Shown here: one piece after another, positions 24,313 to 32,645 of the stretch
Numbering within the stretch: the stretch's first letter is position 1
Layout: each line of letters starts with the position of its first letter
Assembly (NCBI GenBank): GCA_021820465.1
Contig: JAKADP010000009.1
Location: 1-51,838 of the forward strand
Source of the DNA: Bacillota bacterium
Lineage (GTDB): Bacteria; Bacillota; Sulfobacillia; Sulfobacillales; JAIMBI01
Direction: 5' to 3'
DNA: 51,838 bases
Translations under genes and position numbers: made by a program
Notes under the pieces: model-generated
Database searches by the model: none
The model's input: the letters and a program-made list of their open reading frames with translations, nothing else
What the model was told of the DNA's origin: nothing

Positions 24313-24932
24313 GCGGACGCGGCACGAGCCCGCTTCTGGAGGCATTTCGCATGCGCTGGGAGGCGCTGGGCGGGCACTACTGGGAGAGCGAGCCCGGGGC
24401 CGGCTTGGCACAAGCGGTGGCCGCGGCCGCCGACCGCCTGGTCGAGCGGGCGCCCGAGCGCATGCCCTCGGTCCTGTGGTGGCCCGGGCCGGCGTGGGCG
24501 GCCCTCGCGTGGAAGGCGGCGCTGCCGGCGGGCCGATGGGCCGTCACGCCGGTCACCGGCGGCGGTCCCATGGAGCCGGGCGCCCTGCGGAGCGTGGCCG
24601 CGTCGGCCGCCCTTGGGGTCACCGGGGCTGCCTGGGCGGCGGCCGACACCGGGTCGGTGGCGCTTGCCAGCGAGCCGGGGCAGGGTCTCTGGCCCAGCCT
24701 CCTGCCTCCGAGCCACCTTATCCTGCTGCGGGCGGCTCAGGTGGTGCCCACCCTGGCCGATGGCCTCAGGGTGATGCGATCCGAGGGCGGGATGCCGCCC
24801 ATGGCCAAAATCATCTCCGGACCCAGTTCGACCGCTGACATTGAAGGTCAGCTGTGGGTAGGGGTGCATGGGCCCGGGCGTGTCGGCGTGGTGGTGGTCA
24901 CCGGCCCGATGCCCGACGACGGCGGCCGCTAG
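24309..24932 (+). CDS. lutC: LutC-type LUD-domain protein, L-lactate utilisation
   Basis: The product is 207 residues, ATG overlapping the lutB stop (ATGA). The LUD fold is recognised from the GVTGAAWAAADTGSVALAS segment, the HLILLRAAQVVPTL strand-helix and ISGPSSTADIEGQLWVGVHGP near the C-terminus. It completes lutABC, placed directly after the iclR gene. The gene converges with dppA, overlapping it by 4 bp. Confidence 0.92.
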   Translation: MSGRGTSPLLEAFRMRWEALGGHYWESEPGAGLAQAVAAAADRLVERAPERMPSVLWWPGPAWAALAWKAALPAGRWAVTPVTGGGPMEPGALRSVAASAALGVTGAAWAAADTGSVALASEPGQGLWPSLLPPSHLILLRAAQVVPTLADGLRVMRSEGGMPPMAKIISGPSSTADIEGQLWVGVHGPGRVGVVVVTGPMPDDGGR

Positions 24933-25750
24933 CGGTCGGCCGTGGATCCTAGGAGCAGCGCACCCATCGCCATCCGCCACGCCGTGACCACGTCGCCGCC
25001 GGTGACCGCGATAGTTCGGGCATCTACGCGCTCCACCGCGGGGAACCAGCACGCCACCTCCGCGTGCGTGGACCGCACCATTTCGATTTGGAAGGTGACT
25101 GGGCCGTCCACGCGCACGGGGGCCACATCGGCTCGCCCGCGGATGGCGGCTTCCACGCCTTCGCGAAGGTCGTGGTGCACGGCGCTGCGCGGCCGCGACC
25201 GCGCGGCGAGGGTGTCGAGGGCGTACTTCACGACGACCGTGCGGGTGGCGGGCAGGGTCGCCTCCACCTGCTGTGCCAGCTTGTCGTCGCCGCTGACCAG
25301 CACAAGGGGCGCGCCGAACGAGCCAGCCAGCGCCGCATTGATTTGGGTTTCGCCCACCAGGACCCCGTTCATCCACCAGTTGTGCACCTGGGCTCCCGAG
25401 ATGGTGTGGTCCAGCACGGCCTGGGCCGTGCCCGCCCACGCATGGTAGCCAATGCACACCACGGCGTCGGAGCCGTCGACGCCCTGCATCATGCAGAGGG
25501 GCTTGTTGAACCCGGAGATGAGCTCTGCGCGCGGGTCCAACTCTTCGTACAGCAGGTTGCGCATGCCCCCATGCGAGTCGTTGACCCAAATCTCATCGGC
25601 TCCGGCCGCAGCCGCGCCGGCGATAGCCTGATTGGCTTCGTCCGTCATCAGGCGGCGGAACCGCTCGTACTCCGAGTGGCCCCGCGCCACCTCGTCGCGA
25701 CCGGTCACACCTGCGATGCCTTCCATATCGACAGAAATCAACACCTTCAT
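24929..25750 (-). CDS. dppA: M55 family D-aminopeptidase (DppA-like)
   Basis: The product is 273 residues, ATG with GGGGAGGTGCGCG upstream. M55 zinc ligands are present: Asp8 and Glu10 (VDMEGIAGV), His60 (NDSHGGMRN) and His103 (GYHAWAG). HTISGAQVHNWWMNGVLVGETQINAALAG and VSGDDKLAQQ are family hallmarks. DppA-type enzymes form toroidal complexes and release N-terminal D-amino acids from short D-Ala peptides, often in peptidoglycan recycling or sporulation. It is monocistronic, convergent with lutC. Confidence 0.93.
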   Translation of the reverse strand: MKVLISVDMEGIAGVTGRDEVARGHSEYERFRRLMTDEANQAIAGAAAAGADEIWVNDSHGGMRNLLYEELDPRAELISGFNKPLCMMQGVDGSDAVVCIGYHAWAGTAQAVLDHTISGAQVHNWWMNGVLVGETQINAALAGSFGAPLVLVSGDDKLAQQVEATLPATRTVVVKYALDTLAARSRPRSAVHHDLREGVEAAIRGRADVAPVRVDGPVTFQIEMVRSTHAEVACWFPAVERVDARTIAVTGGDVVTAWRMAMGALLLGSTADR

Positions 25751-25920
25751 CGCGCACCTCCCCGGAATGGCTCCAGATGCCTCGTGGCCCGAAGCTCATG
25801 GTAGCCGAATGCCGGAGTGAGGACACGTCGGGCGGGATAGTGCGGGCGGCACCGAGCGGTGCGGGCGAGCGGGCGCGGGCCGAGGACCGGACCAGGCAGA
25901 AGACGGGTCTCCTGGCTTGG

Positions 25921-26415
25921 CTACGAAGAGTCCTGGGATCCCGAGGCGCTGGAAGAGGCTTGAAAGACACTCACTTGCCCCGTAGGCTCCAGATACGCGT
26001 CGCGAACCTGTTGGACCGATTGAATGCCCTTCTGGCGAAGCTCCATGAGGAGATCGGCCTGCGACATGCGCTCAGCGCGCATGGCCGCGGTCTGCACTTT
26101 GCCGTCCTTCACCACGGCGGTTTCGGTGCCTTGGGTGAGGCGCTCCAGCGGGGGCCACCGGACATTCAGAAAGGTGAGGGCCCACTGCAGCAGGCCGAGC
26201 AGCACGACGATGGCGATGGGAATAGCGAGGGCTACGTGTGGGTCTTCCATGCCGATGGCCGTAGCTTCGCCCATCATGATGATTACGGCAAAGTCGAAGG
26301 CGCCCATCTTGCCCAACGTGCGCTTTCCGACGAGGCGAAACACGGCCAGCGCCACGGCCCAGAGGACGGCCGTGCGCCACAGGGACATCCAGAGCTCTCC
26401 GGGACTTCCAAACAC
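25921..26415 (-). CDS. DUF421 (YetF/YcaP-like) membrane protein
   Basis: The product is 164 residues. GTG at 26415 has GAGGAGG 6 nt upstream; the longer frame to 26667 adds 84 residues without domain character. Three N-terminal hydrophobic helices (LWRTAVLWAVALAVFRLVGKRTLGKMGAFDFAVIIMMGEATAIG, then ALAIPIAIVVLLGLLQW) precede the small cytoplasmic DUF421 domain (TAVVKDGKVQTAAMRAERMSQADLLMELRQKGIQSVQQVRDAYLEPTGQVSVF). Paralogues in Bacillus include spore-associated and membrane-stress proteins; the function here is not known. Confidence 0.88.
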   Translation of the reverse strand: MFGSPGELWMSLWRTAVLWAVALAVFRLVGKRTLGKMGAFDFAVIIMMGEATAIGMEDPHVALAIPIAIVVLLGLLQWALTFLNVRWPPLERLTQGTETAVVKDGKVQTAAMRAERMSQADLLMELRQKGIQSVQQVRDAYLEPTGQVSVFQASSSASGSQDSS

Positions 26416-26695
26416 GGTCTGCCTCCTCGCCTCGGACGGGACTGGCCCGACGGCGATAGTATCGAGGGGTCCGCGGGGGTCTATACGCGACGGCGAGGCG
26501 CGCACGCCCTCACCCGAGCGACCCTGCCCTGGCACGTCGACAATGGGGCGGTCATGGCGTCCGAGCCCGTCGCGGCGCTCTTGACGGAGCGAGGTGACGA
26601 AGAGCCATTCCCGCCCCCATGCCTCGAACGACAAGCCATACGCCGAGGCCCAGTACAAAGCGCTCAAGTATCGGCCCGACTTCCCGGACCGCTGC

Positions 26696-26804
26696 TCGAG
26701 TCTACCCGCGGCACGCCGGTGGTTGCGGCATTTTGTCCCACTGGTGCCACACGGAGCACCGGAACAGCCGGATCGGGTGGCTGACGCCGGCGGTCGTGCG
26801 TCGG
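26696..26804 (+). repeat. Dispersed repeat, copy A (about 109 bp)
   Basis: This segment starts TCGAGTCTACCCGCGGCACG and is nearly identical to 30170-30276 over its whole length. The differences are a handful of substitutions and one 2-nt gap. It includes GGTGC-N8-GCACC as an internal dyad. No copy was noticed elsewhere in the window. It sits upstream of the broken sialidase-like gene. Confidence 0.85.
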
Positions 26805-26860
26805 GGGGAAGCGCCGGTCCGCCGTTCTAGCGGTGATCTACGCCGGCCACCCGCGACGGT

Positions 26861-27645
26861 GTGCGGCCGGTCCGCCCCAGCCCCGGGCCGTGCCCGACTG
26901 CGTGGCCGTCAATCCCCCGAGGACCCCCCGTAAAGAGGGACCGTCCCTTTCTTGTCCAACCTGTCCCTCGGGGTTTGACACCTACCGCGCTGGGTGCCAC
27001 GAGCGCGATGGTCTGGCTGTCGTCGACCGGCGGGTATCGGGTGGTGGGCCCGACGGTCTGGCGCACCGCCCCCGGGGTCGGTCCAGTCGTGGCACGGGCC
27101 TTTTCGGCTCCCGTGGTCGGGTCGGGCTGGATGAGCCACTGTGTGGCACATTCTGCGGAAAGCGTGTGGTTGCTGCTGTCGGGCGGCGTCGATGGGATGA
27201 GCCAAGCGGGAGTCGTCCAGTGGCATGACACTGACCACGGCAGGCGCTGGACAACCGTGACCGATGACCCGAATTGGGCGCCGCCGGCTATCCGTCGGTG
27301 CACCCGGCGATGGCCGCCGGCCTCATCCAGCCGGGCCCCCGCTTGCAGTGGGCGCCATGGCGGGGTATTTTGCCGGATGGGCCGTCAACGGTGCGCGCCA
27401 CCGGGTGGTGCTCACCCACGCGCGGGGTCGTGGCAGCGGTACACCATCCCGATTACGGCCCCACGGCCGCCTTTCGCGGTTCAGCCGGCGAATCTTTTGT
27501 GGCACAGGCCCTGCCGCCCTTTTCCTCGAACACCACTGGGCTTTTCATGGGCAAAGCGGCTAGCGGAGGCGGCACTCCGATGATGACGACGGATGCCGGC
27601 GGCTTCGCTGTCAGTGACGCCTGGCGAAGCGCTGCGAGCCTTTAG
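26861..27645 (+). pseudogene. Broken secreted sialidase/BNR-like gene
   Basis: Two partly overlapping frames look like one decayed protein. The first (26861-27583) contains MVWLSSTGGYRVVG...TVWRTAPG...SAESVWLLLSGGV...HDTDHGRRWTTVTDDP, the beta-propeller pattern of exo-sialidase/BNR-like proteins (D/H-x-GRRWT resembles the Asp-box). From about 27275 the protein-like sequence moves to another frame (GYPSVHPAMAAGLIQ...STVRATGWC...NTTGLFMGKA...MMTTDAGGF). There is no signal peptide or good start, so the 5' end is also missing. Family call is tentative. Confidence 0.4.
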
Positions 27646-28902
27646 GGAGGTGGGGGCGGCCAGCCTCGCTCCCAGGGGAGATCGGGCCGGCAGCCAGAAC
27701 TACGTTGGCATCTATCCCCCGCTGTACTATGCGGTGATTGGGCGCGTGGAGGCAGGGCTCCACATCCGAAACGTCTTCGACCAAGCTTTTGGCGCCCGGC
27801 TCGTGTCCGCGGCATTGCTGGGCCTGACGGGTGTCCTGATGGACCTGGTCGTGGGCCTCGTCTTACGACGAGCCCGTCCACGCGCGGCGCTCACGGCGGC
27901 CGTGGGGCTCCTATTTCCGACCCTCGGGATGCTGGGGGGCGCCGTAACCAACGACCTCATGGCGGACGCCGCCAGCCTGGCCGTGTTTTATCTGGCGGCC
28001 GGTGCGATGGCGGGGCGTGTGCGCGCGGCGGCGGCGGTGTGGTTTGGCGTGGTGGCCGGCCTGGTTACTGGACCAAAGAAGAAGCGTATGTGGGACTGGC
28101 CGTCTCGGTGCCGTTCGTGCTACGGCGCGTATGGAAGCCGGGGGCTGTTCGCGACGCGATGCGCTGGACCGCCGTGGCGGCGGGGATTGGACTCCTGGTC
28201 GGAGGGCCGTGGCTGCTCTTTTCGTGGCACGCCGACCACGGCCTAGTGCCGCCGCTGACCTATCAAGGCGTCGGAACAGAGCCGCGCACCTTCGCGTGGG
28301 TCCTGACCCAGCAACTCGTCAACGCCGCGTTCATTCAAAACGTGCTCATCACCCAAACGGTGTTCGGCGTCAACTTCCCTTGGTGGCGACCCTGGCCCCA
28401 CCATCAGGCGGTGTTCACCGTCATAGGGTGGATGCTGGCCGCGTGGCTGGTGGCGGGGATGGCGGCAGCGCGTCGCCAGCCCGCCTTCTGGCTGGCCGTG
28501 AGCTGGCTGGTGGCCGGGGCGGGCGTGATGGCCGCCCTGCAGGTTCAGTACACGCTGGCTACCGGTAATTCGTTTCTGCAGGGGCGGTATTTCTTCTTCC
28601 TGCTGGGACCGTTCATCTGGTTGGCGGCGCACGCTGTCAAGCGCGTGGCGCGCGTGGCCGTTCCCCTAGTGCTGTTGGGGGCCGCCGTCCTGTCGGGCGC
28701 CGTCGTCAATGCCACACTGGCACGGTACTATCATGCGAACATCGGGATGTACGTGGCGGGTCGGGTGGTGACATTTGGCCCCCCGCTCGCGCTGGCCCTC
28801 GGACCGATCGCGCTGGGAGTCGTGGGTCTCGGGGCACTGGCTCTCGCGGTGGGCGCGGTGACCTGGCGCAGAGGGCCCGCCGACGACGCTGGGCCCGCGT
28901 GA
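27593..28902 (+). pseudogene. Frameshifted DUF2142-like polytopic membrane protein
   Basis: The frame from 27593 has SQNYVGIYPPLYYAVIGRVE, then hydrophobic helices and VVAGLVTG. At about 28065 the coherent sequence jumps to a second frame: YWTKEEAYVGLAVSVPFVL, AFIQNVLITQTVFGVNFPWW, and FLQGRYFFFLLGPFIWLAAHAV, which runs to 28902. The PPLYY and LQGRYFF(P) landmarks match DUF2142/glycosyltransferase-like membrane proteins. The N-terminal hydrophobic part expected before PPLYY is also missing. It is either a decaying gene or a sequencing frameshift plus a truncated start; the truncated start favours decay. Confidence 0.65.
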
Positions 28903-28949
28903 GCGGGTCATGGGCCACCGGCCGTACCGCGTGACGCGAAGGAGCTCCG

Positions 28950-28982
28950 CTGGTCGGATGCTGGTCGGATGCTGGTCGGATG
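28950..28982 (+). repeat. Three tandem copies of an 11-bp unit
   Basis: CTGGTCGGATG is repeated three times without interruption, within the non-coding stretch after the DUF2142-like pseudogene. The rest of 28903-29220 has no recognised gene. Confidence 0.9.
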
Positions 28983-29220
28983 AGGATGCATCACATTCGC
29001 GGTCACGAGTGCCTGGGAGGGGGCCATCGCGGAGACCGGTACGGTGCTGAGCCTGGGCGAGGCGTTGTCGCAGGAGGGGACTACGTCCCCCGGTACATCC
29101 GCCAGGTGGTCGGGTAATCCCGGGCCTCCGCTCGGACGACGCGGAGTATCCGCCTCGTCTGGTCCCGATCGCCTGCCCCGCGCGGAGCCCATTTCCCCGT
29201 CGCTCCTTTTTCAGCACGAT

Positions 29221-29679
29221 CTAGCCGCGGTCGATGCCAGTCACCATCAGGACCGTCCCGGTCACCGCACTGACCACGCTCAGCGTATAGAGCCATGTTC
29301 CGGCCTCTGGGCCATAGAAAGGTTGCTGCCACGTCAAGATCCACGCTGGCTGTCGCTGGTGGAGCGTCGTGCCGGGCATGGACCACATGACGAGCTCCGC
29401 CGCAAACGGACTGGCTGCCAGAGAATCATGGGTACGCACGGCAGCGATAGCTTGGCTCTCGGACACGGGGATCGGCGTGGAGGTCGGCTTATCGAGAAAG
29501 GCCGCTACCTCACTGGGTGCAATGGGTACCGCCACGACATCCATGTGAGCCAGTTGCGCAGCAGTAGGGAGTGGGGGCATCGCCGGGGCCTCCCCGCCAG
29601 CTAACAGCGTGAGCAACGCGCTCACCGCCCCCACCCCGATGGCGGTCTTGGTCCGCCGTCGCCAAGTCTTGTCAGCCAT
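29221..29679 (-). CDS. Hypothetical exported or membrane-anchored protein
   Basis: The product is 152 residues, ATG at 29679 with GGAGAG about 8 nt upstream. The N-terminus is a plausible signal/anchor (WRRRTKTAIGVGAVSALLTLLAGGEAPA). A middle part (PIAPSEVAAFLDKPTSTPIPVSESQAIAAVRTHDSLAASPFAAELVMWSMPGT) precedes a tryptophan-rich segment (QPAWILTWQQPFYGPEAG) and a C-terminal hydrophobic helix (LYTLSVVSAVTGTVLMVTGI). No family was recognised. The good ribosome site and regular layout suggest a real gene despite the decayed surroundings. Confidence 0.55.
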   Translation of the reverse strand: MADKTWRRRTKTAIGVGAVSALLTLLAGGEAPAMPPLPTAAQLAHMDVVAVPIAPSEVAAFLDKPTSTPIPVSESQAIAAVRTHDSLAASPFAAELVMWSMPGTTLHQRQPAWILTWQQPFYGPEAGTWLYTLSVVSAVTGTVLMVTGIDRG

Positions 29680-29695
29680 CTACGTAACTCTCCTT

Positions 29696-29902
29696 TCAGC
29701 TCCTTGTGTCGTAAACTTTGTGATAGTCCCAGCCGTGGGAGGAGTAGGCCCCGTATGTCGCGTTGTCGGCGAGCGGCAGCGGCTCGCCGACAAGGCGACC
29801 CGTAGCAGTGCCACGCGCCACCTTGTAGATATTGCTCATTGTAAGTCTTGGCCACGGAAGCGGACGCACCCAAGATACAGGCCTGCGTTTGATGAGCACC
29901 AA
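29696..29902 (-). pseudogene. Possible relic of a lactococcin-972-like small secreted peptide
   Basis: The open frame ends TYGAYSSHGWDYHKVYDTRS, while an overlapping frame on the same strand supplies ASASVAKTYNEQYLQGGAWHCYG. Joined by a frameshift these resemble the order seen in lactococcin-972 family bacteriocins: signal-peptide end, GG-x-W-x-YG motif, then a Y/H-rich S-x-Y-x-H segment. It lies directly upstream of the exported 152-residue gene. The evidence is short motifs only and no complete signal peptide is visible. Confidence 0.2.
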
Positions 29903-29993
29903 GACCTCTTTCGGCGAGGACTCACCCGAAACCGCGATGGAGCACGCCTTTCTTGCGGAACACCTATGAAGAGTGTTGCCTGGGCACGACGGC

Positions 29994-30467
29994 CTATCCG
30001 GAGTCCCTCATCCGACGCGCCATGAGGTCGGCCGCCTCGTCTTTGGCGATCCCGTCGGGCAGCCGGATGTGGTGCGCGCCGAGCCACGCGAGCTACTGGG
30101 GACTCGCCGGCTCGAGGCGCCAAGGAGCCGCCGGGTCATGGAGCCGGGCTGGCGCCCGGGCATCATCCGTCGAGTCTACCCGCGGCACGCCGGTGGTTGC
30201 AGCACTTTTCCACTGTTGCCACACGGAGCACCGGCACGGGGGGATCGGGTGGCTGACGCCGGCGGTGGTGCGTCGGACCCGTGCTGAAACTGGGGAATTC
30301 CCGTTGCCGATCCTGGGTATTTTGAGGGTACGACTTACACGCGAGCAAGCGGTGGCCACGGGGGCCAACTCGGCCTGGATGGCCGCTTCCCGGGTGGCCC
30401 ACGCCACCGGCCCCGCCGCCAGGGGGGCGGCCCGTGGCTCGGCCAGGGGTGCGATCGCTGCCGCCAC
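29994..30467 (-). pseudogene. Decayed accessory gene with in-frame stop, overlapping repeat copy B
   Basis: One minus-strand frame reads AVAAAIAPLAEPR...WATREAAIQAELAPV, passes through repeat copy B, then reads PWRLEPASPQ, a TAG stop (30093-30095), and continues in frame as LAWLGAHHIRLPDGIAKDEAADLMARRMRDSG to a stop at 29994. The last part resembles the short C-terminal PASPxQLxxL...G...KxEAxxLM unit found on many phage/plasmid proteins. It is probably a fragment of an extrachromosomal-element gene disrupted by the repeat and a nonsense change. Gene identity unknown. Confidence 0.35.
30170..30276 (+). repeat. Dispersed repeat, copy B (about 107 bp)
   Basis: This is the second copy of the element at 26696-26804, in the same orientation, 3.4 kb away. 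The outer parts (first about 35 bp and last about 30 bp) are nearly identical, with a 2-nt gap and most substitutions in the middle. It lies inside a decayed minus-strand reading frame. Confidence 0.85.
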
Positions 30468-30495
30468 CGCCTCCGCGAGGATGCTCCGGATCTTG

Positions 30496-30795
30496 TCACT
30501 GTCTCACAATCGTAAGCCGCACCCTGTTGGGTCCGTCGCCTTGACAGCCTTGCACGTCAGGGTAAATAGGCAAGTAGCCCGACCCGTCCGCCACGCGGCG
30601 GCTCACCACGCCCAGGATGGTCGCCTCGCACGCGAGGAAGCCTCCCGTCACGCCGATCGTACGTCCCCCTTCCGGGGGTATCCGGACCCCGAGGGACTTG
30701 AGGCGGCGTTGCAGGCAGCGCCCCAGCAGGCAGTGCGCAGCAAGTGCGTGACGGCGCCGGGGCACAACTTGCAGCGTCGGGCCGGGTTCGCTCAT
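30496..30795 (-). CDS. Possible small hypothetical protein (accessory region)
   Basis: A 99-residue frame starts at ATG 30795 (MSEPGPTLQVVPRRRHALAAHCLLGRC...). The C-terminal half, GGRTIGVTGGFLACEATILGVVSRRVADGSGYLPIYPDVQG, looks protein-like, with regular alternation and few arginine runs. The ribosome site is weak. It ends just before the decayed frame at 30467 on the same strand, suggesting a former operon of a mobile element. No family recognised. Confidence 0.3.
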   Translation of the reverse strand: MSEPGPTLQVVPRRRHALAAHCLLGRCLQRRLKSLGVRIPPEGGRTIGVTGGFLACEATILGVVSRRVADGSGYLPIYPDVQGCQGDGPNRVRLTIVRQ

Positions 30796-30872
30796 CTCTA
30801 CGATTCGTCCACCCTGGGGCGATTGGCCAGCGCCTGGACCGAGCGCACACGGGCAAACGGTCGTGATGGCAG

Positions 30873-30884
30873 ATCGCTTGCGAT
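30873..30884 (+). promoter_or_regulatory. Palindrome upstream of vapBC, candidate autoregulatory operator
   Basis: ATCGC-TT-GCGAT is a perfect inverted repeat ending 16 bp before the antitoxin ATG. Ribbon-helix-helix antitoxins usually bind such short dyads over their own promoter. Confidence 0.45.
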
Positions 30885-30900
30885 GTGATAGCATGGAGAC

Positions 30901-31122
30901 ATGAAGACGCTGTACTTGCGCAACGTGCCGGACGAGGTGGTCCAGAACTTGGAGCGCCTGGCTGCTCGTGCAGGCATCTCCGTCTCAGCGGCTGCCATAC
31001 GCGAATTGGGAACACTGGCCTCGCGCGCTAACAACCCCGAAATCGTGGCGGGTCTGCCGAATCTGGAGATTGATGTGTCCACCCTCGTGGAGGCGCTTCG
31101 AGCGGGACGGCCCGACGCGTGA
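30901..31122 (+). CDS. VapB/FitA-like ribbon-helix-helix antitoxin
   Basis: The product is 73 residues, ATG with GGAG close upstream. The N-terminal MKTLYLRNVPDEVVQNLERLAARAGISVSAAAIREL is an RHH DNA-binding domain of FitA-type antitoxins. The tail (NNPEIVAGLPNLEIDVSTLVEALRAGRPDA) would wrap the toxin. It overlaps the PIN-domain gene by 4 bp (GTGA). It is intact inside an otherwise decayed zone. Confidence 0.88.
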   Translation: MKTLYLRNVPDEVVQNLERLAARAGISVSAAAIRELGTLASRANNPEIVAGLPNLEIDVSTLVEALRAGRPDA

Positions 31123-31502
31123 TCGTCCTCGATGCGTCCGCTGCCCTGGCGGGGCTGGTGCGGGAGGGACACGCACGGGCCCTGATGGCGGAGGAACATC
31201 TCGAAGTGCCGCACCTTATTGATGTGGAGGTGTCGAATGCCCTGCGCCGCCTCATGCTGGCGAAGCAGCTTTCCGAGGCCCAGGCCAAGGCGAGCTTGGA
31301 CGCTTGGCGGCGGCTGGGCATGAGACGGTGGCCCATCTTGCCGATCCTCGGGGAGATGTGGGAACTGCGGCACAACGCCTCCGCCTACGATGCGGCGTAC
31401 GTGGTCCTAGCGGAAACCCTTGGCTGCCCTTTGGTCACGGCCGATCAGCGGCTGGCCGCGGCGGCCAGCGGGCGGTGTTCGGTGCTGACGGTGCCTCGGT
31501 AG
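31119..31502 (+). CDS. VapC-like PIN-domain toxin ribonuclease
   Basis: The product is 127 residues, GTG overlapping the antitoxin stop. The PIN acidic residues are all present: Asp5 (MIVLDASAAL), Glu37 (IDVEVSNAL), Asp91 (SAYDAAYVVLAE) and Asp109 (LVTADQRLA). VapC toxins are Mg-dependent RNases held inactive by the cognate antitoxin, here the upstream gene. Confidence 0.92.
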   Translation: MIVLDASAALAGLVREGHARALMAEEHLEVPHLIDVEVSNALRRLMLAKQLSEAQAKASLDAWRRLGMRRWPILPILGEMWELRHNASAYDAAYVVLAETLGCPLVTADQRLAAAASGRCSVLTVPR

Positions 31503-31595
31503 CGGTGCGGGGCGCGAGCGCGCTCCGGACGCCTTCGCCGTGGGTATGGGGGATAGGCTACCCTGGGACACCGCCTCGCTGGCAGAAGGAGGACG

Positions 31596-31800
31596 TTAAT
31601 CCCAGCGACGAAACCCGCCCACGACGCTCCAGGCGACAGCGACAAGCGTGAAGACTGCCGCTCCAAAGCCGACCGCCACCGCGAGCCCTCCAAACGAGGT
31701 GGACGTGGCGTTGGTGACCAGGAAAACAACGAGCCAGATGGCAAATCCGACCCCGGCACACGCCGCGCCTAGCCACCTACACCCGCGGGAACCAGCCGGG
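31596..31800 (-). pseudogene. Membrane-protein fragment without a start
   Basis: A minus-strand frame encodes two hydrophobic helices (WLGAACAGVGFAIWLVVFLVTN and LAVAVGFGAAVFTLVAVAWSVVGGF) and a stop at 31596. No start codon or ribosome site fits close to the first helix, so it is probably a remnant. The rest of 31503-32002 shows nothing else recognisable. Confidence 0.3.
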
Positions 31801-32002
31801 CAGGCGGGCGAACGGAGGAAAATGGTTCGCCACGAGGCATGATCGGATGCTCGCGCCCGCCGCAGGGATTCGATCGCGGTGAGCGGCCCCAAGTGAGTAA
31901 TGCAACGAACGCGCCCGGCGCGGAGGCGCAAGCGCTGGGGTCGCGGCCGTGGAGGAGGTGGCTGGACTCGACTTATCCGCGGGGGACCAATGTAGAGGGC
32001 GG

Positions 32003-32645
32003 TCACGGGAGACCCGGGCCCGGAATCTCCAGTTGGCCAAGGGTTTCGGGATCCGCCATCCGTCTTAGAGCGTCCCGGACGGTGTCCCAGGACCAGGGGG
32101 CCAGCACTTCAGGCATGGGCGTTGCCTCGGATGCCGTGAACACCGTGAGGCTGCGCGTCACGTGGACTTGATTTAAGCCCGGAGCGCATTGGAATGCGCG
32201 CTGCAGCACGAGGGTAATTCCGCCGAGTGCCAAGCCAAATCTATCGAGGACGTCCTTGCGCTCGCCGCCGCCAGAGCGCCCGTTGCATTTGTGGGCGCAC
32301 AGGGAATCGAGGGACGCCACCGGGACGCCCGCGTACTCCCGATCCGTGGTGAGGGGCATGCCGCGCTTGTGGATGTGGGAGATCGGCACGTCGCCCAGCC
32401 GCCCATGGAGCGTGCCGGGAGACACCACGTCGACCGTTTACCTGGGCAGCGTCCGCCACAGGGTGTCGGCCAGCGTGCCGGGATCAAAGGCGTCGCCGCT
32501 GAAGAAGTCCAAATCGACGGACCGGCGATGGCCCAAGTGGAGGGCCTCCGCTGCCCACCACAGAGAAGAAATCCTTGGGTCAGAGGGTGGTCCCGTAAGC
32601 TCTTAACGCGTGGTCGGTCGCCGGTGCCACTGTCTCGGGATGCAC
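32003..32645 (-). pseudogene. Broken AbiEii-type nucleotidyltransferase toxin gene
   Basis: Protein-like pieces occur in the right order across frames. VHPETVAPATDHALRAY comes first, then LTQGFLLCGG, then after a frameshift LHLGHRRSVDLDFFSGDAFDPGTLADTLWRTLPR, an in-frame TAA near 32440, and VDVVSPGTLHGRLGDVPISHIHKRG with VASLDSLCAHKCN. A further frameshift around the KDVLD(LAW) helix precedes the C-terminal VTRSLTVFTASEATPMPEVLAPWSWDTV. These match the AbiEii/AbiGii (minimal nucleotidyltransferase) family, including the DLDFF catalytic motif. At least three lesions make it non-functional. Confidence 0.7.

Noticed and set aside
28950-28982. Three 11-bp tandem repeats as a CRISPR or iteron array
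   Set aside because: The units are directly adjacent without spacers and only three in number; no cas or rep gene is nearby.
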